From CAZYJR01 sp964647905 (GTDB lineage Bacteria > Desulfobacterota > DSM-4660 > Desulfatiglandales > HGW-15), in contig CAZYJR010000004.1 in assembly GCA_964647905.1 (NCBI GenBank), forward strand, positions 1 to 64,000: DNA of 64,000 nt, in the 5' to 3' direction. The translations under genes and the position numbers were made by a program. This document shows positions 42,686-50,517 of the stretch, in pieces. Position 1 is the first letter of the stretch, and every line of letters starts with the position of its first letter. The notes under the pieces were generated by a model. That model saw only the letters and a program-made list of their open reading frames with translations, ran no database searches and was not told where the DNA came from.

Positions 42686-43666
42686 TCAGGTTTCCCGCCA
42701 GTAAATTATCCCGGACTCCCTCTCGGATCTCTTGATCACCGCTTCCGCCTCCTTGGCGGTCTTCCCCACCCTTGCCTTGATACGTATTCGGAAGTGGGCC
42801 GAAGAGGCGCCCAGGATGCTCTCGGGCAGGAGGCGCTCATACGGCCAGAAGCGCCTGTACCAGGTCTCCTCCCGGAGAAGCGTCCTGTTTCCGGCCTCCC
42901 TCCTGAATTCGTCCATCTCTTCCGCGATGCCCCTGCTCATAAGGTCTGACAAGGCCATGAGAACGGGAACCGGGGCTGTATTGATGTTGACGGACCCGCC
43001 GTATACCGTAAAGTAGTCCCTGATCCCTTCCCGGCGTCTGTCGCCGTAAAAGATCTCCGGGTTCATCCCCTTGATCAGGAGCATCTCCTCGAGGCTTTCC
43101 ATGGGCCCGTTCCTGCACCGTATGCCTTCCCGGCGGTACGAGGAGTCTTCCGCACCGAAGAGCCCGGTGATCTCATCGTCCGGGTCGATCCAGTCCTTTA
43201 CCCCGTGGATTATGCGGGATACGTCCACTTCGGTGAGCCCGAACACGGGCTGCATGAGAAGACGCCGCCAAATCCCTTCCCGGGCCGGATCGAGCTTCCC
43301 CTCCCGGTCGACCAGCCCGTTTACCGGGATCTTTCGCTCCTCGTCCACGATCTCCCCCGAAAACTCTCCCTCCTCCACTATCGAGGAGGCTGCGCGGAAG
43401 TACTGATCCCCCTTGTTCCATTCGTCCAGGAGGGTGTCGCCGCTGCCGTGGACGGCGTCCATCAAAAGGAGCCCTTCCACGGCCTCCACGCCAGAGACGG
43501 CGGTGTAGAAAAGCCTCTTCTCCTCCAGGTGGTTCCCGGTGATGCTTATGTCGGCGATCGCGATCCTGTTGAACTCCACCACCACGGCCACGAGCAGCGC
43601 CGTTATCAAGAGAGTCGTGATGAGAGCGACCCCTCGCCTGCCCCTGTCTTTGCGGCACGCTTTCAT
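42686..43666 (-). CDS. gspK: type II secretion minor pseudopilin GspK
   Basis: A 326-residue tip pseudopilin. The prepilin segment is G-VALITTLLITALLVAVVVE, without the glutamate at +5, as is usual for GspK. The large periplasmic part has the helical insertion typical of the family, with metal-site-like DPDDEI. The ATG at 43666 is preferred: it gives a short basic leader and avoids overlap with gspJ. It caps the pseudopilus with I and J. Confidence 0.93.
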   Translation of the reverse strand: MKACRKDRGRRGVALITTLLITALLVAVVVEFNRIAIADISITGNHLEEKRLFYTAVSGVEAVEGLLLMDAVHGSGDTLLDEWNKGDQYFRAASSIVEEGEFSGEIVDEERKIPVNGLVDREGKLDPAREGIWRRLLMQPVFGLTEVDVSRIIHGVKDWIDPDDEITGLFGAEDSSYRREGIRCRNGPMESLEEMLLIKGMNPEIFYGDRRREGIRDYFTVYGGSVNINTAPVPVLMALSDLMSRGIAEEMDEFRREAGNRTLLREETWYRRFWPYERLLPESILGASSAHFRIRIKARVGKTAKEAEAVIKRSERESGIIYWRET

Positions 43667-43679
43667 GTCCCGCCGGCCT

Positions 43680-44354
43680 TCACCCCTCGCCCTCCTCGAG
43701 GACCGCGCCCGCAACCACCGGGCGGACCATGGTGACGAAACGCTCCTTCTCGCCTTCGAGATCGAGCGTCAAGTCCACCAGGACCGCATCGGGTAATGAT
43801 TCGGTCGAACTCTCTTCCTCGGCATCCAGGTACATGAATTCCAGCTTGAAGCCCTCCACGATCCGGCACACCGGGACATCGGTCCCGCCCTCGTCAAAGG
43901 GCGCGCCCGGCGGTACCTCGGCCCGCCTCCATAGCGAAAGGAGGCCGTCGTCGTTCCGCTCGACCCGGTAGCCTACCTCGGAGACAAAGGGGCCGGGCCT
44001 CTTCCCCATGGCCAGGGTATTGGTGGTCAAGAAGCTCATGGCCGACCCCGGCCCCCCTCCCTCCGGTACGGTGTGCCCCTTGAAATAGGTCTCCCCCCCC
44101 GCCGATCCCTGATCGAACATGCATCTCACGTCCCTTGCGATCATGTCCAGGACCGCGCGGCCGGTTTGATGCAAGTCCGATCTCCTTTGCGCATCCCGGG
44201 CCCCGGAGATGACGCCGGTGAAGGTGCCCGTTACCGTGCCCATGATCAGGGCCAGTATGAAGACCGCGATCAGGACTTCGGCCAGGGTGAAGGCCCCCGG
44301 AGCTTTCACCAGACGTGCCCCGGGCGCTCCGCCTCCCGGATCCCTTACTCTCAA
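43680..44354 (-). CDS. gspJ: type II secretion minor pseudopilin GspJ
   Basis: A 224-residue pseudopilin. The prepilin site is APGA-FTLAEVLIAVFILALI, with the conserved glutamate but A rather than G before F in the usual G-F junction (cleavage would fall after A). The rest is a beta-rich globular domain with D-M-I-A-R-D-V near residue 75. The acidic C-terminus fits the family. It forms the tip complex with GspI and GspK. Confidence 0.9.
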   Translation of the reverse strand: MRVRDPGGGAPGARLVKAPGAFTLAEVLIAVFILALIMGTVTGTFTGVISGARDAQRRSDLHQTGRAVLDMIARDVRCMFDQGSAGGETYFKGHTVPEGGGPGSAMSFLTTNTLAMGKRPGPFVSEVGYRVERNDDGLLSLWRRAEVPPGAPFDEGGTDVPVCRIVEGFKLEFMYLDAEEESSTESLPDAVLVDLTLDLEGEKERFVTMVRPVVAGAVLEEGEG

Positions 44355-44400
44355 GCTTCCCCCTCTTAAGGCCCTGAAGCGCCCTCGCGGGCCCTGGGGC

Positions 44401-44805
44401 TCAACGCAGCTCCGCCCCGCCCGGGGGTCCTGAGGGCATGTGTCTTGTAAGCCTCACCCGGACCGTGCTCTTGTCCAATCCGCGGTTCCACACCACCACG
44501 CTCACCCGGCTCCAGGGGGAGACCGACGCCGGCCGGATCTCGAGCTCCCAGGCATAGTCCGGGGCGATTTCCGGGAATCCGCCCGAGGTGAGCCCAATGC
44601 CTGCCATCCCGGCCAGCTCCACCTCGGTCATCTTGTACCGGGCCAGCTCCAGGGCCCTGGTCCTGGCGCGGCTCTCCATCACAATGTCCATGGACTCCGC
44701 GTGGAGCCTCAGGGCCGCCGCGAATGCCGTGGCAAGGACGGCCATGGCCACCATCACCTCCAGGAGGGTGAATCCCCGCCCCGCAGTGTCCCCGGGGGCC
44801 GTCAT
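44401..44805 (-). CDS. gspI: type II secretion minor pseudopilin GspI
   Basis: A 134-residue pseudopilin with prepilin site GR-G-FTLLEVMVAMAVLATAF, intact Glu5 and a small globular domain, normal length. The ATG overlaps the gspH stop (TGATG), which explains its position inside a longer open frame. It starts the tip complex assembly. Confidence 0.92.
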   Translation of the reverse strand: MTAPGDTAGRGFTLLEVMVAMAVLATAFAAALRLHAESMDIVMESRARTRALELARYKMTEVELAGMAGIGLTSGGFPEIAPDYAWELEIRPASVSPWSRVSVVVWNRGLDKSTVRVRLTRHMPSGPPGGAELR

Positions 44806-45392
44806 CAATCCTCCCCCCGGCGGGCGTACTCCAAGTCCACGTAGCCCTCGTGGATGGAGAACCTGCCGGTGTATGCGTTGATGACGAGGGTAAGCCTTCT
44901 TCCGCGATCGTCGGCCAGGTGGATCACGGTCTCCTCGATCACGCCCTTGGGGTTGAGGACCGAGCGCAGCTCCCCGGTCCTCCTCTTGGGTTCCCTGATA
45001 TTGGATACATCCAGAAATCTTACGTCTTCCGGCAGTGTCTCGGGGGGGATCAGGGGAGCGCCCGCTCGGCCGGTCTCCCCGGCCGTCCGCTCGGCGGGCT
45101 CGTACTCCCCGCTGTAGGCGTTCCTGTCCAGGTCGAAGCAGAGGGCGGTGAACTCGCCCGTGAGGATGCTCTTGGAACGGAGATAACGCACCGAGGCCTT
45201 CATGGACCGGGCCGCGCCGTTCAGGCCGCCCCTGAACAGGAAGCCCTCCACCCTGGGAACAGCAAGGCCGAGGAAGAGGCTTACCAGGCATACCACTACG
45301 GCCAGCTCAATCAGCGTGAACCCGGAAGAGGGGCTCGCCCGGGCCCTGTGTCTCCAACCCCTGTTCCGGCTCCCGGAGATTGATATCGGCAT
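44805..45392 (-). CDS. gspH: type II secretion minor pseudopilin GspH
   Basis: A 195-residue pseudopilin. The prepilin site is SSG-FTLIELAVVVCLVSLFL; downstream comes AARSMKASVRYLRSKSI, typical of GspH, and a long beta-rich domain. It is too long and lacks the calcium-site segment expected for the major pseudopilin GspG. It begins 30 bases after gspF, at the position where gspG is usually found. Confidence 0.85.
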   Translation of the reverse strand: MPISISGSRNRGWRHRARASPSSGFTLIELAVVVCLVSLFLGLAVPRVEGFLFRGGLNGAARSMKASVRYLRSKSILTGEFTALCFDLDRNAYSGEYEPAERTAGETGRAGAPLIPPETLPEDVRFLDVSNIREPKRRTGELRSVLNPKGVIEETVIHLADDRGRRLTLVINAYTGRFSIHEGYVDLEYARRGED

Positions 45393-45422
45393 TGTCTCGT
45401 CCGCCCTCCCGGGCGCCGCCGG

Positions 45423-46652
45423 TCAGCGCACCAGCAGGTTCATCTCGAAGATGGGCAGCAGTATTGATATCACTATGAACGTGGTAACCGCGCCCATTAT
45501 TATGATCATGGAGGGCTCGAGGAGCGACATGAGCCTCTTGATGCCGCTGTCCAGTTCCGCCTCGATAATCCCGGAGACCCGGTTCAGCATCTCCTCGAGC
45601 CGGCCGCTCTTTTCGCCCACCGCGATCATGTTCACCACCACCGGGGGGAACACGCCGCTCCTGGCCAAGGGCGCCGCTATCTCCCCGCCTTCCTCCACTT
45701 CGTCCCTTGCCCGTTCAAGCTCCCGGGAGACCAAGGCGTTTCCCAAGATATTGCGCACTATGTCGAAAGATGTCACTATGGGGACCCCGTTGGCAAGGAG
45801 CGTACCCAGTGTCCTGGTGAACCTGGCCATGATGATCCGCCGATACTGCGGCCCCACCAGGGGTATGCGGAGTTTCATCCGATCGACCGCCTCCCGGCCC
45901 CGGGGAGTGTGCTTGAGCCTCCGGAAGCCCGCGTAGAGAAGCACCAGCACCGCCGCCAGGTAGGGCCAGGCCGCCTTTAGGAACCCGCTGATACCGAGCA
46001 GGATCACCGTGCTCAGGGGAAGGGCTTGTTCCATCTCCTCGAAGACGCCGGTCACCGTGGGAATCACGAAGGCCACCAGGAAGAAGACCACGGTCAGCCC
46101 CACAATCCCCATCAGGATGGGATAGGCGAGGGTGGCGCTGATGCGGGAGCGCATCTCCATCCGGCCCTCAAGGAACTCCGAGAGCCTCTTGAGTACTACC
46201 TCCAGGCTGCCGGACTCCTCGCCGGCCCCCACCATGTTGACGTACAGGCCGGAGAAGTGCTTGGGAAACAGGCCGAAGGAGTCGGCCAGGGACACGCCCC
46301 GGCTGACCTCCTCCTTGATCACCGAGAGGACCTTTCTCATTCCCTTCTTTTCGGTCTGGCGAATGGTGGTCTCAATGGCTTCCACCGCGGGCATGCCCGC
46401 CTCCACCAGGGCCGCGAACTGGGTGGTGAATATGGCTATGTCCCGCCGGGTCACCCGATCGAAAATCCCCCTCAGGGTGATGTCGGACCCGCGCTTGCCC
46501 TCCAGGCTCTCCCTGGTGGTCTCGTGGACGGCCACCGGGTAAAGATTCATCCGTTTGAGCGACCGCCCGGCGGACACCCGGCTCTCCGCCTCGATGATTC
46601 CGGTGGTCTCCCCGCCCTTGGCTGTTATGGCCCTGTACTCGTAAACCGCCAT
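45423..46652 (-). CDS. gspF: type II secretion inner-membrane protein GspF
   Basis: A 409-residue platform protein with two repeated GspF domains, each ending in membrane helices; motifs FTTQFAALVEAGMP and FTRTLGTLLANGVPI mark their starts. It works with GspE at the base of the pseudopilus. The ATG at 46652 (MAVYEYRA) fits the family start; the TTG at 46664 adds four residues. It begins 20 bases after the O-antigen-ligase-like gene. Confidence 0.95.
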   Translation of the reverse strand: MAVYEYRAITAKGGETTGIIEAESRVSAGRSLKRMNLYPVAVHETTRESLEGKRGSDITLRGIFDRVTRRDIAIFTTQFAALVEAGMPAVEAIETTIRQTEKKGMRKVLSVIKEEVSRGVSLADSFGLFPKHFSGLYVNMVGAGEESGSLEVVLKRLSEFLEGRMEMRSRISATLAYPILMGIVGLTVVFFLVAFVIPTVTGVFEEMEQALPLSTVILLGISGFLKAAWPYLAAVLVLLYAGFRRLKHTPRGREAVDRMKLRIPLVGPQYRRIIMARFTRTLGTLLANGVPIVTSFDIVRNILGNALVSRELERARDEVEEGGEIAAPLARSGVFPPVVVNMIAVGEKSGRLEEMLNRVSGIIEAELDSGIKRLMSLLEPSMIIIMGAVTTFIVISILLPIFEMNLLVR

Positions 46653-46671
46653 GGGGCATCCCAAGCTCTTG

Positions 46672-48477
46672 TCATCTGAACTTGATCGTCACCCTGTCGT
46701 GCTCCTTTATCACCCGGTTCACCTCTTCGAGCTTCCGGGCCGCTTCCTGGAACTCGGGGTTGTAATAAAGGGCCCTCTCGAAAGACGCTCTGGCCTCGAA
46801 AAGGCTCCCGCCCCGAAGCTTCAAGAGCCCCTTTATGAAATGGACGGCCCACATTGTGACGTCGCCGTTGTAATCGATCGTGGCCCTCTCTATGTATTCG
46901 TTTGCCTTGACGAAATTCTTCAGGGTGTTCATGTAGAGTTGGGCCGCGTAAAGACAATATGCCGAGTTCTCCGGGTCCAGCTCTATGGCCCGCAGCAGGT
47001 GCCGCTCGGCCTCCTGGTGCCGGCCCGCCCCAAGGGCCTTCTTGTAATCGAGGTGGGCCATCTCCGCCCTGAACGGGGTGATCCCGGTATGCCAGACCAG
47101 GCCGGCCAGCACCAGGACCAGCACCGGGATCAGCGGGCGGGACTTCACCCCCCCGGCCACCCTCAGGAGCCCCCGGGATCTCACATACAGGCCCTCCATC
47201 ACCCCCATCATGAGGCCGGTCATGAAAAGGGTGGAGTTTATGCGGAACGAGAAGAAAAAGAACGAGGCCAGCATGACGGCCACCAGGGAGGAAAAACACG
47301 TGGCCCCCGCCACCCTCACTCCCCTTTCCTGCTCTTCGTCCCTGATCAGCCTCCACCCGTGCCGCATGACCGCCAGGAAGAACAGGAGCAAGGTGAATCC
47401 CGCCACCAGCCCCCCGTCGTTGAGGATCTCCAGGTACTCCATGTGGACCCTCCTGGGCTTGGGCTCGGGATAGTCCTTGAAGAAGTCGCCGGTCCTCTGA
47501 TTTATTCGGGCCTGGGCTTCATAGACCATGTTCCTGTAAGACCAGAGCCCGGCCCCGAAAAGGGGGCTCTGCTTGAAAAGCCACCAGGAGGCGGGGTAAT
47601 ACTTGGCCATCCTGAGCCGCAGGGTGTCCGACCTGGTCACCTGCCGGACCTCCATCATCTTGTGGAACCTCTCAGGAGCCGCATACCAAGACGAGACCAA
47701 GATCACGGCCAGCACCACCCCGCCTGCCAACAGCGCCCCGGGCCTGGCTCTTATGAACTCCACAACGGAGAACTTATGAATGCGCTTCATGAAAAGAAGA
47801 AAAAGGGGCAGCGCCAGGAAGAAGCCCATCCAACCCGCACGCGCCCGAGCGAAGAGGAAGGCGGCCAGCAAGAAGAAGAAAATCACGGCAGGGATCAGGC
47901 GCCACCTGCCCTTGAGGAGGAAGAACATCCCGGCCGCCGCAAACAGGGGAAAGAGCAAGTAGGCGCCCAGATAGTTGGAGTTGCCTATGGTCCCCATCAC
48001 CATCATGCCCTCGTGGGCCCACTTGAAAAGGCTGGAGTGCCCCAGGAATTGGAGCCAGGTCTCCACCGAGACCAAGAGCCCGCTCAATGCGGAGAGCCCG
48101 AGCAACAAGCAGGCGGCCTTCTTTCCCACTGAAACGGAAGCGAAGTATATGACCAGCAGGCACGATATGTTCAGTGCCGCCGCATGAACGGTGAAATAGG
48201 GGTTCTCGGTGTAAAAAAACGAGAACAGATTCAGGCCGATCAGCACCACCATTATCTTGGGAATGGATACCGCGGGCACGTACACTCTTCCGCCGGCCAA
48301 GAACGTGACCCCGTATACCGCCGCCATTGAGAACGCCCCGATGAGAATGACCAGGGTTTTGGGCATGTTGAAGGCGTTGTCCAGGATCCCGGGCAGGACG
48401 AGGATCGGGACCACCATCGCCGTTATGGCCAGCACAACGATGTTGAAACAAGAGGCACTCGGGGCCTTCTCATTCAT
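46672..48477 (-). CDS. O-antigen ligase/polymerase-like membrane protein with C-terminal TPR
   Basis: A 601-residue protein. Roughly ten to twelve membrane helices include the Wzy_C-type region with SPLFGAGLWSYRN and the loop histidine. About residues 460-590 are TPR-like repeats (AERHLLRAIELDPENSAYCL, FEARASFERALYYNPEF). Such WaaL-fold/TPR proteins transfer glycan or may glycosylate proteins, e.g. pilins, as PglL-like enzymes do. It is the first gene of the type II secretion operon, which fits a pseudopilin-modifying role, but that is speculation. Confidence 0.85.
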   Translation of the reverse strand: MNEKAPSASCFNIVVLAITAMVVPILVLPGILDNAFNMPKTLVILIGAFSMAAVYGVTFLAGGRVYVPAVSIPKIMVVLIGLNLFSFFYTENPYFTVHAAALNISCLLVIYFASVSVGKKAACLLLGLSALSGLLVSVETWLQFLGHSSLFKWAHEGMMVMGTIGNSNYLGAYLLFPLFAAAGMFFLLKGRWRLIPAVIFFFLLAAFLFARARAGWMGFFLALPLFLLFMKRIHKFSVVEFIRARPGALLAGGVVLAVILVSSWYAAPERFHKMMEVRQVTRSDTLRLRMAKYYPASWWLFKQSPLFGAGLWSYRNMVYEAQARINQRTGDFFKDYPEPKPRRVHMEYLEILNDGGLVAGFTLLLFFLAVMRHGWRLIRDEEQERGVRVAGATCFSSLVAVMLASFFFFSFRINSTLFMTGLMMGVMEGLYVRSRGLLRVAGGVKSRPLIPVLVLVLAGLVWHTGITPFRAEMAHLDYKKALGAGRHQEAERHLLRAIELDPENSAYCLYAAQLYMNTLKNFVKANEYIERATIDYNGDVTMWAVHFIKGLLKLRGGSLFEARASFERALYYNPEFQEAARKLEEVNRVIKEHDRVTIKFR

Positions 48478-48552
48478 ACCGTCTCCATTTCCGATCCTTG
48501 CTGATATGCTCAGGGATCCGTTACCAGGGAAGCCTACCGGGGGGAGTAGTTA

Positions 48553-48581
48553 TTCATATTACAGGACCGGGCCGGTGTCAA
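48553..48581 (-). promoter_or_regulatory. promoter of the type II secretion operon
   Basis: Minus strand TTGACA (48576-48581), a 17-base spacer and TATGAA (48553-48558). The transcription start would be near 48546, about 70 bases before the ATG at 48477. It is one of the best sigma-70 matches in the window. Confidence 0.65.
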
Positions 48582-48620
48582 CACCAACCATGATGGACTG
48601 AAATCCGAAAAATGCGGCCC

Positions 48621-48649
48621 TTGACAAGGAGGGCAAAAGCTGGTTAATT
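48621..48649 (+). promoter_or_regulatory. possible promoter for tRNA-Arg
   Basis: TTGACA at 48621-48626, a 17-base spacer and TTAATT at 48644-48649, in an AT-rich run ending about 35 bases before the tRNA. The -35 is perfect, the -10 is weak. Confidence 0.45.
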
Positions 48650-48686
48650 TAAAATATTATCGAGTCAATCTGGAGACTTGATCCCT

Positions 48687-48763
48687 GCCCCCGTAGCTCA
48701 GGTGGATAGAGCACCAGATTCCTAATCTGGGTGCCGTGCGTTCGAGTCGCGCCGGGGGCACCA
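48687..48763 (+). tRNA. tRNA-Arg (CCT anticodon)
   Basis: A complete 77-base cloverleaf with encoded CCA. Acceptor GCCCCCG/CGGGGGC, anticodon stem CCAGA/TCTGG with loop TTCCTAA, anticodon CCT reading AGG, T loop TTCGAGT. Followed by its own terminator (48776-48806). Confidence 0.97.
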
Positions 48764-48775
48764 AATAAAAACAAG

Positions 48776-48806
48776 GGCTTACGGTCAGCCGCCGTAAGCC
48801 TTTTTT
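48776..48806 (+). terminator. rho-independent terminator after tRNA-Arg
   Basis: GGCTTACGG (48776-48784), a 7-base loop and CCGTAAGCC (48792-48800), a perfect 9-bp stem, followed by TTTTTT (48801-48806). Confidence 0.85.
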
Positions 48807-49043
48807 CGTGCCGAAGGGGTGCAGTGGAAGGATAGTGGAAAGTTTTTCGTTCAATGGAAGGCCTTCGCTCCGCAATGCCCCCTTTCCTCCTGTGTGGCCT
48901 CTCAGGGCCCGCATACGCCGATGTGGTCTCGTTTTGCTCTTTTGGTCAAAACGGGGGGCGGGAGATTCCGCCGAACGGCCGGCATGAGAGGCGCACGGTT
49001 TTTGCGCGTCCTGCTCAATTCCGTGGTTATGCGAAAAATGGAC
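48807..49043. other. 237 bases without a recognisable gene
   Basis: Between the tRNA-Arg terminator and the end of the higA-like gene. A 107-codon open frame on the plus strand runs through it into higA antisense, but has no ribosome site and no recognisable family features. No integrase fragment was identified. Probably scar DNA next to a tRNA gene. Confidence 0.4.
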
Positions 49044-49331
49044 TCAAGCGGCTTCAATACGCTTCAAATTGCCAATATCAACGGAGTGTTTTGTTTTCCA
49101 GAGATCATATTGGAGCTGAAGCTTGAGCCAGCCTTCGGGTGACCGGCCGAATACTTTTGATAATCTCAAAGCCATTTCAGGGCTAATTCCCGATTTCCCG
49201 TTTAATAGTGCGGACAAAGTCTTTCTGGTAACGCCAAGAGCTCTTGCCGCTTCAGTGACACTAATACTAAGCGGTTCCACACAAAATTCTCTTATAATTT
49301 CGCCTGGATGAGGCGGATCATACATAGCCAT
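49044..49331 (-). CDS. HigA-family antitoxin (XRE helix-turn-helix), no HigB partner seen
   Basis: A 95-residue protein. The family start DPPHPGEIIREF is followed by an XRE helix-turn-helix with VTEAARALGVTRKTLSALLN and MALRLSKVFG. The end (EGWLKLQLQYDLW) is typical of HigA antidotes. In HigBA modules the toxin gene is usually just upstream; here upstream lies the leader hairpin and the decayed reverse transcriptase, with no HigB-like frame. GGGGGAAAA precedes the first ATG; a second ATG follows two codons later. Confidence 0.88.
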   Translation of the reverse strand: MAMYDPPHPGEIIREFCVEPLSISVTEAARALGVTRKTLSALLNGKSGISPEMALRLSKVFGRSPEGWLKLQLQYDLWKTKHSVDIGNLKRIEAA

Positions 49332-49410
49332 TTTTCCCCCTAATGATAATCTTCATAATTTGTTTCCGTCCAGAAATGGCCCTTTCTCCCAATCTCGGCG
49401 TCGATCTGCG

Positions 49411-49453
49411 GGGTTGGTCGTGCGACGTACTCCAGTACGCCTCCTCCCAACCC
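49411..49453. repeat. two-stem hairpin upstream of the higA-like gene
   Basis: GGGTTGG (49411-49417) pairs with CCAACCC (49447-49453). Inside, CGTAC (49426-49430) pairs with GTACG (49435-49439) around a 4-base loop. The two stems are separated by an internal loop. It lies about 80 bases upstream of the higA-like start, inside the decayed maturase frame. Function unknown. Confidence 0.5.
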
Positions 49454-49505
49454 ATTGATCTCCTTGACCTTTGAAGAAATTGCTCATTTCTGCCCTGGAA
49501 ACTCG

Positions 49506-49540
49506 CTAGTGCCCATAAGGCATTTATGGATAGGCACTAG
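49506..49540. repeat. 35-bp palindromic element
   Basis: CTAGTGCC (49506-49513) and GGCACTAG (49533-49540) are perfect inverted repeats. Nested inside are CATAA and TTATG around a 5-base loop, so the whole could fold into one hairpin. It sits within the decayed maturase remnant. No T-tract follows on either strand, so it is not an obvious terminator. Confidence 0.6.
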
Positions 49541-49823
49541 GGATAATGGGCGCCGGTTCACCGGCGGAACCGTGGACGAATTATACCAATATCAATCCAC
49601 GAACCGATGCATCCTCTGCAGGGCTCGGAGATTTGCGGCATGCCATAGTTGGCGTAGTGACCTCGCAACACACGGTTGATATTGATCACCTGCTCTGCTA
49701 TTTACAGATGTCGGCATCGCCGCATCAGGTCGCGCAGTGCTGCCATGCTTCGCTCAAGCGGGATCGATGAGTCTTGGTTGCGGGCGGTGCGAGCTGGAGG
49801 TTTGCGGGGGCGGCATTTTTGGG

Positions 49824-49853
49824 TTGACTCGATCCCGAACGCCCGAATAGTAT
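49824..49853 (+). promoter_or_regulatory. promoter of the rplU-rpmA-obg operon
   Basis: TTGACT (49824-49829), an 18-base spacer and TAGTAT (49848-49853). The expected start near 49860 gives a short leader with AAGGAG at 49874-49879, 8 bases before the rplU ATG. Confidence 0.55.
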
Positions 49854-49887
49854 AAAAAGTTTATGAGGTCAATAAGGAGTGCAGGCC

Positions 49888-50223
49888 ATGTATGCGGTAT
49901 TCAAGAGCGGCGGCAAGCAGTACAAGGCGGCGGCCGGAGACCAGGTGAGAGTGGAGAGGATCCCCGGCGGAGTGGGGGGCGAGGTGGCATTCGACCGGGT
50001 GCTTCTGGCCTCGGACGGGGAGCGGGTGGAGATCGGGAACCCGTTCCTGGAGGGCGCGCGGGTGGTAGGGCGTATACAGAGGCATGACAAGCGGCCCAAG
50101 ATCACGGTCTTCAAGTTCAAGAGGCGAAAGGGCTACAGGAGGACCCGGGGGCACAGGCAGCCCTACACCCTGGTCCGCATCGAGGACGTGGTTGTGGACC
50201 GGAAGGAAGGCGAGGTAATATAG
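49888..50223 (+). CDS. rplU: 50S ribosomal protein L21
   Basis: A 111-residue ribosomal protein. It begins MYAVFKSGGKQYKA, the family signature, and ends with the conserved basic segment KRRKGYRRTRGHRQ. The ATG at 49888 follows AAGGAG. First gene of the rplU-rpmA-obg-proB-nadD-rsfS cluster. Confidence 0.98.
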   Translation: MYAVFKSGGKQYKAAAGDQVRVERIPGGVGGEVAFDRVLLASDGERVEIGNPFLEGARVVGRIQRHDKRPKITVFKFKRRKGYRRTRGHRQPYTLVRIEDVVVDRKEGEVI

Positions 50224-50227
50224 CACC

Positions 50228-50482
50228 ATGGCACACAAAAAGGCAGGCGGTAGCTCCAGGAACGGAAGAGACAGCGCCGGGCAGAGGTACGGAATCAAGC
50301 GTTCGGCCGGGCAGCGGGTCCGGGCCGGGAACATCCTGGTAAGGCAGAAGGGGACCAAGCTGCACCCGGGAAAGAACGTGGGCCTGGGTAAGGACTACAC
50401 CATATTCGCCAAGATCGACGGTTTCGTCAGGTTCGAGCCCCTGGGCAGGACCCGCAAGCAGGTGAGCGTTTACGCGGCATAG
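50228..50482 (+). CDS. rpmA: 50S ribosomal protein L27
   Basis: An 84-residue ribosomal protein that reaches the peptidyl-transferase centre. It begins MAHKKAGGSSRNGRDS, without the cleavable N-terminal extension seen in some Firmicutes, and has VRQKGTKLHPGKNVG. Starts 4 bases after rplU. Confidence 0.98.
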   Translation: MAHKKAGGSSRNGRDSAGQRYGIKRSAGQRVRAGNILVRQKGTKLHPGKNVGLGKDYTIFAKIDGFVRFEPLGRTRKQVSVYAA

Positions 50483-50517
50483 CCCGTTTGATTCGGTCTC
50501 CTCCCCCGGTGCCCTCT

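Larger units (their letters stand above)
49340..49770 (-). pseudogene. decayed group II intron reverse transcriptase/maturase remnant
   Basis: On the minus strand the stretch 49770 to about 49545 reads, with one internal stop and a frameshift, RSMAALRDLMRRCRHL, then NRVLRGHYANYG and NLRALQRMHRFVD, then YWYNS. This order matches the C-terminal maturase part of group II intron-encoded proteins (R..L..L.RR.RH.....INRVLRGHYAYYG....ALQR.HRFV..YW). The second frame stays largely open, with two stops, down to a TAG at 49340-49342; that distal part is not recognised. No intact copy, no intron boundaries and no catalytic YADD are present. Confidence 0.7.

Noticed and set aside
44805..45392. GspH considered as the missing GspG
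   Set aside because: 195 residues with AARSMKASVRYLRSKSI after the helix fits GspH; GspG is about 140 residues with a different C-terminal loop.
48764..49043. Integrase or attachment site next to tRNA-Arg
   Set aside because: No integrase frame and no second copy of the tRNA 3' end was found by eye within the window.
48819..49142. 107-codon plus-strand open frame after tRNA-Arg
   Set aside because: No ribosome site, no family features, and it runs antisense into the higA-like gene.
49506..49540. Palindrome considered as a terminator
   Set aside because: No run of T follows the stem on either strand, and no gene ends beside it.
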